In this document: piece after piece, positions 1 through 7,800 of the stretch | Position numbering within the stretch: the first letter of the stretch is position 1 | Layout: every line of letters starts with the position of its first letter | Assembly: GCA_038205115.1 (NCBI GenBank) | Contig: JBBRCE010000084.1 | Span: 1 to 14,615, forward strand | Direction: 5' to 3' | Source: JBBRCE01 sp038205115 | Lineage (GTDB): Bacteria; Planctomycetota; Planctomycetia; Pirellulales; JBBRCE01 | Length of the DNA stretch: 14,615 bases | Translations under genes and position numbers: made by a program | The notes under the pieces: model-generated | What the model was told of the DNA's origin: nothing | Databases searched by the model: none | The model's input: only the letters and a program-made list of their open reading frames with translations

Positions 1-136
1 ATTCGACGCAGTTTGCCCTGTCGTATTCGACGCAGTTTGCCCTGTCGTATTCGACGCAGTTTGCCCTGTCGTATTCGACGCAGTTTGCCCTGTCGTATTC
101 GACGCAGTTTGCCCTGTCGTATTCGACGCAGTTTGC
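1..136. repeat. 24-bp tandem repeat array, about 5.7 copies
   Basis: Five identical 24-bp units begin at 1, 25, 49, 73 and 97. A sixth, partial copy of 16 bases spans 121-136. The array probably continues beyond the left edge. Each unit contains CGAC GCA GTT TGC CCT GTCG plus a short A/T-rich spacer. It can fold as CGAC/GTCG and GCA/TGC with a CCT bulge. Because 24 is a multiple of three, the array is open in a forward frame (repeating RIRRSLPC), but nothing suggests that it is translated. Confidence 0.97.
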
Positions 137-140
137 GTCG
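124..140. repeat. Perfect 7-bp hairpin closing the tandem array
   Basis: CGACGCA at 124-130 pairs with TGCGTCG at 134-140 around a GTT loop. It is the array unit without the CCT bulge, so the last repeat is the intact palindrome. The same core occurs at 9864-9882 and 12150-12168, which points to a dispersed REP-like palindrome family. Its function is unknown. Confidence 0.75.
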
Positions 141-712
141 GTGGATTGTGCTGTTGGCGCTGGATTGGCGAATGGCTGCGTGCGATCGATCGTTAGCGAA
201 GCCAGCGGCGATGAACCCCAATGCAGCCGACGCTGGCACCATCGCCCACGGTAGAGCCACTGGGCAGCGTACGCGGCGCAAAAGCGACATCGGCAATTCG
301 GGGTGACGAGCCTGCGGTCCGCGCCGGGGTGGCCGAAAAAACGTGGTCGACGGTCGCTCTGTCCTCACTGTCCACTGCGTTTTTCGACGTCACAATCGCT
401 GCCAAGCCATGACGTGGAAAGCTCTTTCGACAGCGAACCGACCACATTGGCGGAAATTTTCCCTCGCCGCTCGACGTTTCGATTTTATCGCCATGAGTTG
501 GCGATTCGGCATGCTTGCTGCACGGCCGGACGCTGGCAACCAGCATCTTCGATAACCGTTGTGATCTTTCGTGGCGCAGTCCGTGCTTCAGATTCGTGAA
601 CGATCGCCGGCCAATGCTAGCAACCGCGCTAGATTTTATCTCAGCCCAAAGCGCCCTGTCGCGGATGATCGGCGCGGCAACCATAGCGATTTCGATGGCG
701 ACATCGTCGGGC
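141..712. other. About 570 bp without a convincing gene
   Basis: Several overlapping open frames occur on both strands. The longest is a reverse frame of 179 codons at 193-732. None has a ribosome binding site, a recognisable domain or a protein-like composition along its whole length; the translations are rich in Arg, Ser and His. The first 30 or so codons of the reverse frame do have G/C-rich third positions, so a decayed gene cannot be excluded. The word GACGCTGGCA occurs at 230-239 and 529-538 and recurs in the palindrome at 9864-9882. No RNA gene was seen. Confidence 0.55.
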
Positions 713-741
713 TTGCCGCACTTGTCGAACATCCCTATACT
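713..741 (+). promoter_or_regulatory. Sigma-70-type promoter for the secretin-like gene
   Basis: TTGCCG at 713-718 (4 of 6 consensus bases) is followed after 17 bp by TATACT at 736-741 (5 of 6). Transcription would start near 748, giving a leader of about 70 nt before the ATG at 817. The call rests on motif match and spacing only. Confidence 0.5.
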
Positions 742-816
742 CCGCCGCTAATGAGGCCGCGAGCGACAATTGGTGAAGGCTCGCGGCGCGTGCTTCGCCA
801 GCAAGGAGGCTGACGG

Positions 817-2244
817 ATGTTTGTCCGATCGATCTGCATCATAATCGTCATGTTGACGTTGGCCCTAGTCGACAGCGGCCGGTCGGCGGCGCAAGGGCCG
901 TCCGCATCGCCAGCCGGGCCAACCGCGGGCGCCGGCATGAACTGGCGACCGCCGAATTCCAGCGGTCCGGCGCCGGTCGCTTTTCCGCTGGTCGCTTTTC
1001 CGCCGGTCGCCTACCCGCCTGTCAACGCGTTGAGTCCTGCCGCGGCAGCCCCGTCGGGCGTTGTCCCGATTGCCACGTCGAACCCTGGAAATCCCTATGC
1101 GATGGGCGCTGGCGCGTGGGGCGCCAATGGGCCGCGCGTTGCCAACAGCGCAGCGGGCGTCGGACTGCCGCCAGCCACGCCCGTGTTAGCCACTGGCACG
1201 CCAGCCACAGCCACTCCACCGCGCGCGCCAATCGCCAAGGTGACCAACGGCAGTGGTACGCTGCCCAACGACGCCGGTCAGGTGTGGCGCGAATACGATA
1301 TTTCGCCTTACACGGCCCGCGTCACGTCGACCGCTCGGCCCGAACAAGCCATCATCGATTGGGTGCTTCGCGATACCGGCTACGAAACCTGGCATTCGCA
1401 GCCGGTCGGTTTGCTGAGTGCCGATTCGCGCACGCTACGCGTCTACCACACGCCGCAAGTGCAGCGCGTGGTGGGCGAGATGGTCGATCGTTTTGTGAAT
1501 GGCGAGGCCGAAACGCACGGCTTTGCCATGCGGGTGATCTCGCTGGGCAGTCCGAATTGGCGATCCAAGGCCGCTAAGATGTTGCACTCCGTGCCAACCC
1601 AAACCCAGGGCGTGCAGGCCTGGCTAGTGGCCAGAGAAGATGCCGCGCTGGTGGTTAGCGAGCTGAAAAAACGCAGCGATTACCGCGAGCACAGTTCGCC
1701 GCAATTGTTGGTCAGCAATGGGCAATCGACGGTGGTCTCCGACATGCGCCCCAAGACGTACGTTCGCAACGTGAACCTCAAACCGGTTTGGCCAGGCTTC
1801 GAACAAGAACTCGGCCAGGTGGAAGAAGGCTTTGCCATCGAGTTCAGTCCACTGCTGGCGATCGACGGCAAAACCATTGATGCCGTGGTGAAGTGCAACA
1901 TCGACCAGGTGGAAAAAATGACGGCCGTGGCCATCGACGCGCCCACCGCCGCTTCGCCCCGGCAGCACACGCAAATCGAAGTGCCGCAGATCAGTAGCGC
2001 GCGTCTGCAAGAACGATTTCGCTGGCCCACCGATCAAGTGCTGCTGGTGAGCCTGGGCATGGTGGCGCCGCCGATGCCCATCGATCCGGCGGTAAAGATT
2101 CCGCTGACGATCACCGCGCCCAAGGCCGACGTGCTGTTGATGATCGAAAGCAAGGGCGTGCAAGTGAAACCCAGCTCCACGCCAGCCGGCGCGCCGGCAG
2201 CCAACGCCAAACGCGAAGCGCCGGTATACAACGGCCGCTATTAG
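817..2244 (+). CDS. Exported secretin-like protein, proline/alanine-rich N-terminus
   Basis: The protein has 475 aa. The start is well set: AAGGAGG at 803-809 lies 7 nt before the ATG. Residues 1-26 form a signal peptide (hydrophobic IIIVMLTLAL core, cleavage near AAQ). Residues 27-150 are a low-complexity Pro/Ala/Gly linker with VAFP/VAYP repeats. From about 157 the protein looks folded. Residues 160-230 (REYDISPYTAR, then AIIDWVLRDTGYE) resemble the small N domains of secretins. SSPQLLVSNGQSTVVSD (293-309), FAIEFSPLLAIDGKTI (339-354) and FRWPTDQVLLVSLGMV (401-416) echo the strands of the secretin beta-domain. The first fits the 'apkv.v.nGq' strand and the last the 'v.dGq...lgGl' strand. This family assignment is made from memory of the pattern. 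Residues after 450 are again disordered. No other secretion or pilus gene is adjacent, so it may be a stand-alone outer-membrane or periplasmic protein rather than part of a type II/III system. Confidence 0.85.
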   Translation: MFVRSICIIIVMLTLALVDSGRSAAQGPSASPAGPTAGAGMNWRPPNSSGPAPVAFPLVAFPPVAYPPVNALSPAAAAPSGVVPIATSNPGNPYAMGAGAWGANGPRVANSAAGVGLPPATPVLATGTPATATPPRAPIAKVTNGSGTLPNDAGQVWREYDISPYTARVTSTARPEQAIIDWVLRDTGYETWHSQPVGLLSADSRTLRVYHTPQVQRVVGEMVDRFVNGEAETHGFAMRVISLGSPNWRSKAAKMLHSVPTQTQGVQAWLVAREDAALVVSELKKRSDYREHSSPQLLVSNGQSTVVSDMRPKTYVRNVNLKPVWPGFEQELGQVEEGFAIEFSPLLAIDGKTIDAVVKCNIDQVEKMTAVAIDAPTAASPRQHTQIEVPQISSARLQERFRWPTDQVLLVSLGMVAPPMPIDPAVKIPLTITAPKADVLLMIESKGVQVKPSSTPAGAPAANAKREAPVYNGRY

Positions 2245-2285
2245 CAGCGGTGCCTGTGACGAACCAACCATTTCGCCCGCGCAAT

Positions 2286-2322
2286 AAAACGGGCCACGGA
2301 AAGGCTGCTCTCCGTGCCCGTT
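2286..2322 (-). terminator. Hairpin terminator between convergent genes
   Basis: AACGGGCCACGGA (2288-2300) pairs with TCCGTGCCCGTT (2311-2322), leaving one bulged C and a 10-nt loop. Read on the reverse strand, the stem runs into TTTTATTGC, so it fits a Rho-independent terminator for the reverse gene ending at 2368. With no T-run on the forward side, it would stop the forward gene ending at 2244 less well. Confidence 0.65.
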
Positions 2323-2367
2323 GAACGTCCCGCGTTTGGTGCGAAACGCTGATGATCGTCGATCCGT

Positions 2368-4653
2368 TTAGCGAGGCAGATCTTTGAAGATCACTTGCGT
2401 GTGCGAGACCGCCGCGCCGTTTTCCAGGTACACGGCAATCTCGACGGTCTTCATGGTCTTCATGATATCCAGTGCCGCATGCACTTGGTCGAGGATGAAC
2501 TTCACTTCTTCGGAATCGTCGACGGCAATCTGCAATTTCGGCCGGCCACTGTCGTCGGCCAGATATTGCAACGCGCCGGCGGCCTGCACGGCGTTGTCGC
2601 CATATTTGCGGACGCCGTAATCGATCCACGGACCAACCGCTTCCAGCAGTCCGGCCACGTCCACATACGAGGCTGCCCCCAGCGGGCGCTTGGTGTCGGC
2701 CAGCGGGCCTTTGCCCACAAACGGCGTGCTTTCCAAAATGCGCGTCGTGGCCGATTGCGTCAGCGACAAGACGGCCACTCGTTTGCCAACGCCAATGTTG
2801 GGCGTGAGCTGCGGATCGGCGCCGGCTTCCGGCGGCAGCGGATAGTAGTAGATGCTGCCTGTCGCGGACTGCTTGGTTTGCGGATCGATCAGTTTGACTT
2901 CCGGCGGCACTTTGCCCGGTTGGAGTTCTCGCATCGCGGCGATCGCTTCCTTGGCGACGGCAAAATAATCGCGGCCCGACTTCTTCAACAAGTCGGCATC
3001 GCTGACGCCAATAACCATGGCCGGTTCAATCAGCATGAGCGGACGATCACTGGCTGGCATGGCAGCGAGCCACTGCTTGCTGCCGGTTTTGGCGTCGAGC
3101 ACCAAGCCGGTTTGCCCATCGGCCAGGGCTGGCAGAAACGACTGCGTGGTGATGTGATCGGCTCGCACAATCAGCGGCAGCATTTTTTCTTTCCACCGCG
3201 TGAACTCTTCTTTGTCTTTGGGCTCCATCTGTGGTACGCCATAGTCTTCGAAGTAACCCCAGGCGACCTGCACCCATTTGAGCACCGCCTGGTATTGTTT
3301 GGGCGACGATTGATCGCGGGCCACTAACATCGCCAGTGGCTTGCCGCCGATATGATTGAGCAGATCGAGCGGCTTGGAAGCATCCAGTTCGCCACTGTAC
3401 TTCCAGGTGTAAGAGTAGCCCTCGTAACCGCTGTCGGTCATGAATTCGAAGGCACTCGCGGCCGACGGCGTGGGCAGAATCGCCTTGATATCGGCAATCA
3501 GCGCGGTCATGTCGGTGGTGATTCGCTTTTTGAGCGGTTCATCCAGCGGGGCAATGGTGAGCAGGGCTTCGTACATCTGCTTGAGTTGATCCAACTGGCG
3601 ATCGTTGTTGGAAACTTTTTCCATCATCTTCTGGCTGGCATAGCCGACGGACGTCATTTTTTTACCGGTCAGCGCCTTGAGCGGCTTCATTTCCGCCGCA
3701 TCGGCCAGCAGTTTGCCTTTGCCCAGGCTCAGCAGCCCCGCGTGGCCTTCGCTGCCAAACGAAGCCAGCAAGAAACCTTTACGGACGCCCAGCGCGACGG
3801 AAATCTTTTGCGCCTTGAGTCTTTCGACAACCTTGGCAAACTCGCCGGGTTGATCTTCGAAGTTGCTAATCGGGAATTGTTCCCAAGGGATCATCTGGCC
3901 GTCAACCGTAAAGGTCAGATATTCGACGCCATCGATCCGCTCGCGTTTAAGTCGCTGAACGAGGTCTGGCATTTTGAGTTCGGCGGCCATCTGCTTGAGC
4001 GCAATTCGCGTCAGCACTTCCAAACGCTTGAGCTGCGTTTCGGCCGGTTTGGCGTCGGAAATTTTGAAGCCCGTGATGACTTCCGGCACTTTGACCAATT
4101 CGGGATTCTTCATCATGGCTTGCAACATGGCGCGAGCTTGAATCCGCTGCTCGTCATGATTGCCGCCGCCCAGCAGCGCGCCGTTGCGAATCATTTCGAT
4201 CATGGCGTCGGTGCGCGCGGCGTTAAGCTGCATGAACAGTTCGGCAAACCCGATGGCCGAGGAATCGCCATAGACAAAGGTTTCGTTCGAGAACATATCG
4301 CCCAGCAGTTCGACGGCTTCGCGATTTTCCGGCAACTCCATGGCGTCTTTGACGGCTTCCAGGGCGCGGGCCTGGTCGCCACCTTCGCGGGCCATCTCGT
4401 CTTGCAACTTCTGCCATGCGAGCATCACCGCCGGCATCGATTTGAGCCGCGCCCAGGCGTTACTGTGGGCGACAATATCAATCTGCTCCTTGATCCGCAG
4501 ATGGGCCGAGTAAAACGCCGCGTCGGCCGGAATCAGTTCCAGCGAGGCGATGTCGCCCGCGCGCGCCGTCGCAGCGGCGCTGCAACACATGGCCAGCAGC
4601 ACGACCGCGGTCAGTCCGCGGTGGAGCCATCGCGCCTGAAAAAAAGTTGACAT
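2368..4653 (-). CDS. Large exported protein of unknown function (planctomycete type)
   Basis: The protein has 761 aa. GAGG (4662-4665 on the reverse strand) lies 8 nt before the ATG. Residues 1-32 are a signal peptide (LTAVVLLAMCCSAAATARA, then GDI). The mature protein opens with SLELIPADAAFYSAHLRIKEQ. This resembles the 'leaPADaafy..mlR..eQ' opening that I associate with large exported proteins common in planctomycetes and with DUF3352-type proteins. The rest is alpha/beta with many amphipathic helices and no catalytic motif, transmembrane segment or lipobox that I can identify. The signal peptide places it in the periplasm or outside the cell. It has its own putative promoter upstream and a terminator downstream, so it is probably monocistronic. 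I do not recognise a function. Confidence 0.88.
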   Translation of the reverse strand: MSTFFQARWLHRGLTAVVLLAMCCSAAATARAGDIASLELIPADAAFYSAHLRIKEQIDIVAHSNAWARLKSMPAVMLAWQKLQDEMAREGGDQARALEAVKDAMELPENREAVELLGDMFSNETFVYGDSSAIGFAELFMQLNAARTDAMIEMIRNGALLGGGNHDEQRIQARAMLQAMMKNPELVKVPEVITGFKISDAKPAETQLKRLEVLTRIALKQMAAELKMPDLVQRLKRERIDGVEYLTFTVDGQMIPWEQFPISNFEDQPGEFAKVVERLKAQKISVALGVRKGFLLASFGSEGHAGLLSLGKGKLLADAAEMKPLKALTGKKMTSVGYASQKMMEKVSNNDRQLDQLKQMYEALLTIAPLDEPLKKRITTDMTALIADIKAILPTPSAASAFEFMTDSGYEGYSYTWKYSGELDASKPLDLLNHIGGKPLAMLVARDQSSPKQYQAVLKWVQVAWGYFEDYGVPQMEPKDKEEFTRWKEKMLPLIVRADHITTQSFLPALADGQTGLVLDAKTGSKQWLAAMPASDRPLMLIEPAMVIGVSDADLLKKSGRDYFAVAKEAIAAMRELQPGKVPPEVKLIDPQTKQSATGSIYYYPLPPEAGADPQLTPNIGVGKRVAVLSLTQSATTRILESTPFVGKGPLADTKRPLGAASYVDVAGLLEAVGPWIDYGVRKYGDNAVQAAGALQYLADDSGRPKLQIAVDDSEEVKFILDQVHAALDIMKTMKTVEIAVYLENGAAVSHTQVIFKDLPR

Positions 4654-4710
4654 TGTGAAATCCTCGATGCGAAGGGACGTGCGAAAAAGTGTTTGGAGAC
4701 GTGTGTCGCC

Positions 4711-4739
4711 ATTTTAGGGGCTCGGTATCAAGTACACAA
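4711..4739 (-). promoter_or_regulatory. Putative promoter of the 761-aa exported protein
   Basis: On the reverse strand, TTGTGT (4734-4739) is followed after 17 bp by TAAAAT (4711-4716; 5 of 6 consensus). It predicts a start near 4704 and a leader of about 50 nt. The -35 element is weak. Confidence 0.4.
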
Positions 4740-4776
4740 CGAGCAACGACGATTTCCAGCGGATCGCAAACGCTCG

Positions 4777-5853
4777 TCAGTAGCCACGTTTCAGATGGTC
4801 GCTGACCAATCGCGGCGCCACGCGGGTCAGTTCGTGCCCTTGTTTGTCGTAGACGATGCCCAGCACTTGATACTGCCCTGGCGCGGCCAGATCGTTGGGC
4901 CAGGTAGCTTTGGCGCGCTGAAAATGACCTTTCTCCTGAAAGGTCTCGATCTTGGCTTCGAACTCGCCCAGCGTTTTTTGCTCCAAGTCGACAACGCGAA
5001 ACACAACCTTGCCGACCGCCGCGGAATGATCGGGCGGAATGGCCATCAGACCGGTAACCATCGCTCGCACCGGTTGGGTCCATTCGGTATCGCAGCGGAT
5101 CGGAAACATCGACGCGCCACACTGTTTGAGATATGCGGGCTCAACGCGCGCCACCAATTGCACCATGGCTTGCGAGGCTGGCTGCTGCACCGAGAGCGGA
5201 CTGCCATAGGCGAACGCCCGATCCACGCGGCTGGCACCATCGCTGTAGCAAAGTTCCGCATCCAAAGCGATGACAGCGTTCTCGGCCGGTTTGAAGTCCG
5301 GAAAGTTCGACCAGGGCAATTTGAATTCCGTCTCCGCGCCGAAACTTGTTTTGCGCGCGGCCACTTCCACGCCTTTGCCTTCGATCTTGGCTTCGATGCC
5401 TTGCCGCACCGCCCAGCGTGGTTGCACGTCTTTGCCTTTGAAGCCGGTCCAATACATGTGTGCCGCGCCAGGGCCCCAATCTTTGCCGCGCAGTTGATCG
5501 CCGCCGCGGGTATCGAAGTACCACTCCACCGCGTCGCCATTGAACAGCGCTCCCTCGCCGGCCGGATTCGCCACGTTTTGATCGTAGGTTCGCAAGCCGC
5601 AGTAAAACGCCTCGTCGTCCCACATGTAAAAGAATTGCCCGGCGCGATTCTTCAGATCGTTTTCGAAGTAGCCAACCGGCGTGCAGTACGCGCCTTGGTA
5701 TTTATCGAGATTGCCGTCCAGCTTCATCTCTTTAGGCGCCCGGGTGGCCAATCCGCGCACGCCGGACTTGAGTTCGGCAGCGACGGTCGAAGTCGCAAGC
5801 GATGCCAGCGCGGCAATGCAAATCAGGGTCAGCGGAACAATACGAGTGTTCAT
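4777..5853 (-). CDS. Secreted CBM9-like (DOMON-fold) domain protein
   Basis: The protein has 358 aa from the ATG at 5853. An in-frame TTG at 5895 would add 14 residues, but it would place a polar stretch ahead of the signal peptide MNTRIVPLTLICIAALASLATSTVAA, so the ATG is preferred. There is no good Shine-Dalgarno sequence. Residues 41-225 look like a carbohydrate-binding module of the CBM9 type. KEMKLDGNLDKY is the opening strand, FFYMWDDEAFYCGLRTYD the second, and LFNGDAVEWYFDTRGG matches the 'wngDavEl..d' strand typical of the family. KLPWSNF near 178 fits the later 'ipw..l' strand. Residues 260-350 look like an Ig-type beta-sandwich (VFRVVDLEQKTLGEFEAK, then GQYQVLGIVYDKQGHEL). No catalytic motif is visible, so binding of a glycan or other surface ligand is the likeliest role. 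The gene is divergent from glpD and lies 123 bp upstream of the 761-aa protein gene. Confidence 0.88.
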   Translation of the reverse strand: MNTRIVPLTLICIAALASLATSTVAAELKSGVRGLATRAPKEMKLDGNLDKYQGAYCTPVGYFENDLKNRAGQFFYMWDDEAFYCGLRTYDQNVANPAGEGALFNGDAVEWYFDTRGGDQLRGKDWGPGAAHMYWTGFKGKDVQPRWAVRQGIEAKIEGKGVEVAARKTSFGAETEFKLPWSNFPDFKPAENAVIALDAELCYSDGASRVDRAFAYGSPLSVQQPASQAMVQLVARVEPAYLKQCGASMFPIRCDTEWTQPVRAMVTGLMAIPPDHSAAVGKVVFRVVDLEQKTLGEFEAKIETFQEKGHFQRAKATWPNDLAAPGQYQVLGIVYDKQGHELTRVAPRLVSDHLKRGY

Positions 5854-5921
5854 TGTGAAGTGAATCCAAGAAGCGAGTGTAAAGCGAAACGGCAATCGCA
5901 GGGCCTGCGCCGCATGATGGA

Positions 5922-5950
5922 AATCTAAACGCCCGGGCTGCGATTGTCAA
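5922..5950 (-). promoter_or_regulatory. Promoter of the CBM9-like gene
   Basis: On the reverse strand a perfect TTGACA (5945-5950) is followed after exactly 17 bp by TAGATT (5922-5927; 4 of 6). Predicted transcription starts near 5915, giving a leader of about 60 nt before the ATG at 5853. The predicted start also lies downstream of the alternative TTG codon at 5895 by too little leader to favour that codon. Confidence 0.6.
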
Positions 5951-6040
5951 AACAGGCGCGGCAAACTTAGCGACCGTGCGCTGCCGGCACCGCTACCGTC
6001 TCCAGGCACAATTGTGGGTCGCCGCCGATGCGCAACATGC

Positions 6041-6069
6041 GTTTGTTCACCAGCGGATTCCGCTATAAT
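6041..6069 (+). promoter_or_regulatory. glpD promoter with perfect -10, implying a leaderless mRNA
   Basis: A perfect TATAAT sits at 6064-6069, with a poor -35 (GTTTGT at 6041-6046, 17-bp spacing). With the last T at -7, position +1 is 6076, exactly the A of the glpD ATG. No ribosome binding site lies between them. Confidence 0.6.
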
Positions 6070-6075
6070 CCCGAC

Positions 6076-7644
6076 ATGTCGAACGTCATCGAACCGGTGC
6101 TGATTCTCGGCGCCGGAATTAACGGCGCGGCCATAGCGCGCGAACTGGCCATCAACGGCGTGCCGCTGCGCATCGTGGAACAGCGCGATCTGGCCAGCGG
6201 CACCACCGCCTATTCTTCGCGACTGATTCATGGCGGGCTGCGCTACTTGGAATTCGGCGAGCTGGATTTGGTCCGCGAGTCGCTGGCCGAACGCACGCAT
6301 TGGCTGCAATACGCGCCGGACTTCGTGCGGCCTCTGCGGTTGCTGATTCCGGTCACCAGCCGCGCCGGCGGATTCCTAGCCGGCGCGCGGCGCTTCTTCG
6401 GCTGGAAACCGCGCAAGGCTGCCAGCGAACCTCGCGGTTTGTGGATGATTCGCCTGGGCTTGCGGATGTACGATTGGTATGCCCACGATCGTACGCTGCC
6501 CCGGCATCGCGTGCATCGCAGCGACGCCATTGGCATGCCGGCCGTGGATCGCCGCAAGTATCGCTGGCTGTGCGAATTTTCCGACGCGCAAATGCTCGCG
6601 CCGGAACGATTCACGGTCGCCTTGCTGGCCGACGCGCGGGCGGCTGCGGCCGAGCGTGGTTCGCTGTTCGAACTGCTCACGTATCATACCGCGGAGTTGC
6701 AAGACAAAACGGCGATTGTGACATCGAATCGTCGCGACGCGAACGATACTTCTTCGGTCAGCAAAGAAATTCGCTGGTCGCCGTCGGCCATCATCAACGC
6801 CACCGGCGCGTGGGTGGATCAGACGCTGGCCCAGATCGCGCCGCGTGAATCCGCGCTCAAGCAACGCATCGCCGGCACCCAGGGCACGCATCTGCTCAGT
6901 TGGCACCCAGGCTTACGGCAAGCGCTGGGCGATTTCGCCTTCTATGGCGAGGCCGACGACGGCCGCCCGGTGTTCATTCTGCCGTTTGGCGACGCCACAC
7001 TGATCGGCACCACCGACGAGCCCTTCAGCGGCAACCCCGACGACGCGCGCGCTTCGCAGACCGAAATCGAGTATCTGTTGGCAACCGTCAACGCCACGCT
7101 GCCGAGCGTGAAACTTTCGCTGGCGGATATCGGATTGCATTATTGCGGCGTGCGTCCGTTGCCGCACACCGATGCCACGACCACGGCCGCCATCACCCGC
7201 CGCCATTGGCTCGAAGAACATCAAGACTGCGCCGTGCCAACCTATTCCGTGATCGGCGGCAAATTGACGACCTGCCGCTCGCTGGCCCAGCAAACAGCAC
7301 AAACGCTACTCGAAACGCTGCAGCTCCCGCGCGTCGGCAGTTCGCAAGCGCGTCCGCTGCCGGGTGCGGAGCAGGTGGCTGTCGTGTTTGATTCCGCCGG
7401 CTGCCTGAATGCCGCGAGCATCGAAAGCGTGAGACAATTGATTGCCGACGAGTGGGTGACGACGCTCGAGGATCTGGTGGAGCGGCGGCTGATGCTGCAC
7501 TTCGATCAGCGGCTGAGCGTGCGGTGTTTGGAACAGTTGGCGAAGCGACTGGTCGCATCGTGTAATCTGCGCGACGAGCAAGTTGGCGCTGCGGTTGCGA
7601 GTTATCGGCAGAGATTGGCGGAGCGATTTGGGAGGAACGTCTGA
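6076..7644 (+). CDS. glpD: FAD-dependent glycerol-3-phosphate dehydrogenase
   Basis: The protein has 522 aa, a normal GlpD length. It oxidises sn-glycerol 3-phosphate to dihydroxyacetone phosphate and passes electrons via FAD to the membrane quinone pool. The ATG at 6076 is chosen because MSNVIEPVLILGAGINGAAI places the Rossmann FAD motif GAGINGAAIARELA at residues 12-25. An upstream ATG at 6028 would add 16 unrelated residues and lies upstream of the predicted transcription start. The family hallmark SSRLIHGGLRYLE is at 47-59. LIGTTDEPF and the later VIGGKLTT stretch fit the substrate and FAD-binding region. A helical C-terminal domain (ASIESVRQLI, then LEDLVERRLMLHF) matches the GlpD C-terminal domain. 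No glycerol kinase or facilitator gene is adjacent. The promoter overlaps the start region, and no Shine-Dalgarno sequence is present. Confidence 0.95.
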   Translation: MSNVIEPVLILGAGINGAAIARELAINGVPLRIVEQRDLASGTTAYSSRLIHGGLRYLEFGELDLVRESLAERTHWLQYAPDFVRPLRLLIPVTSRAGGFLAGARRFFGWKPRKAASEPRGLWMIRLGLRMYDWYAHDRTLPRHRVHRSDAIGMPAVDRRKYRWLCEFSDAQMLAPERFTVALLADARAAAAERGSLFELLTYHTAELQDKTAIVTSNRRDANDTSSVSKEIRWSPSAIINATGAWVDQTLAQIAPRESALKQRIAGTQGTHLLSWHPGLRQALGDFAFYGEADDGRPVFILPFGDATLIGTTDEPFSGNPDDARASQTEIEYLLATVNATLPSVKLSLADIGLHYCGVRPLPHTDATTTAAITRRHWLEEHQDCAVPTYSVIGGKLTTCRSLAQQTAQTLLETLQLPRVGSSQARPLPGAEQVAVVFDSAGCLNAASIESVRQLIADEWVTTLEDLVERRLMLHFDQRLSVRCLEQLAKRLVASCNLRDEQVGAAVASYRQRLAERFGRNV

Positions 7645-7732
7645 TGGAGGCGGGAAGGTTCAGAAAATTAAAATGAGTAACTGGTCATTGAGAATTGAAA
7701 AATGTAGGAGCGGCGCTGAGCACGCCTGCGCC

Positions 7733-7770
7733 AATTTGCAATTTTCATTTTTCCATTCCTAATTTGCAAT
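7733..7770. repeat. AATTTGCAAT-type dispersed repeat
   Basis: AATTTGCAAT occurs at 7733-7742 and again at 7761-7770, separated by A/T-rich text (TTTTCATTTTTCC). It lies in the 156-bp space between convergent glpD and hisB. The same word family forms the direct repeat at 9769-9810. Just before it, GGCGC (7712-7716) and GCGCC (7728-7732) could form a weak stem, but no clear terminator is seen here. Confidence 0.6.
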
Positions 7771-7800
7771 GGCCTGAAAAACGCCGCACTTTTTACGCGC

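Noticed and set aside
1..140. CRISPR array
   Set aside because: The units are head-to-tail with no variable spacers, and no cas gene is nearby.
13..306. Forward frame translating the 24-bp array (RIRRSLPC repeats)
   Set aside because: It is open only because the repeat length is a multiple of three. It has no start signals, and the translation after the repeats is random in character.
193..732. Reverse open frame of 179 codons as a gene
   Set aside because: It has no ribosome binding site or recognisable domain, is rich in Arg/Ser/His, and its end would overlap the forward promoter at 713-741. Only its first 30 or so codons look coding.
2395..4650. Long forward open frames (310 and 432 codons) opposite the 761-aa gene
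   Set aside because: They are antisense shadows of a GC-rich gene. The reverse strand has the signal peptide, SD and terminator.
4693..5928. 411-codon forward frame opposite the CBM9-like gene
   Set aside because: It is a shadow of the reverse gene, with a His/Arg-rich translation lacking domains.
7780..7800. AAAAACGCCGCACTTTTT as a terminator for hisB
   Set aside because: Only the A and T ends pair; the central bases mismatch, so it is not a stable stem.
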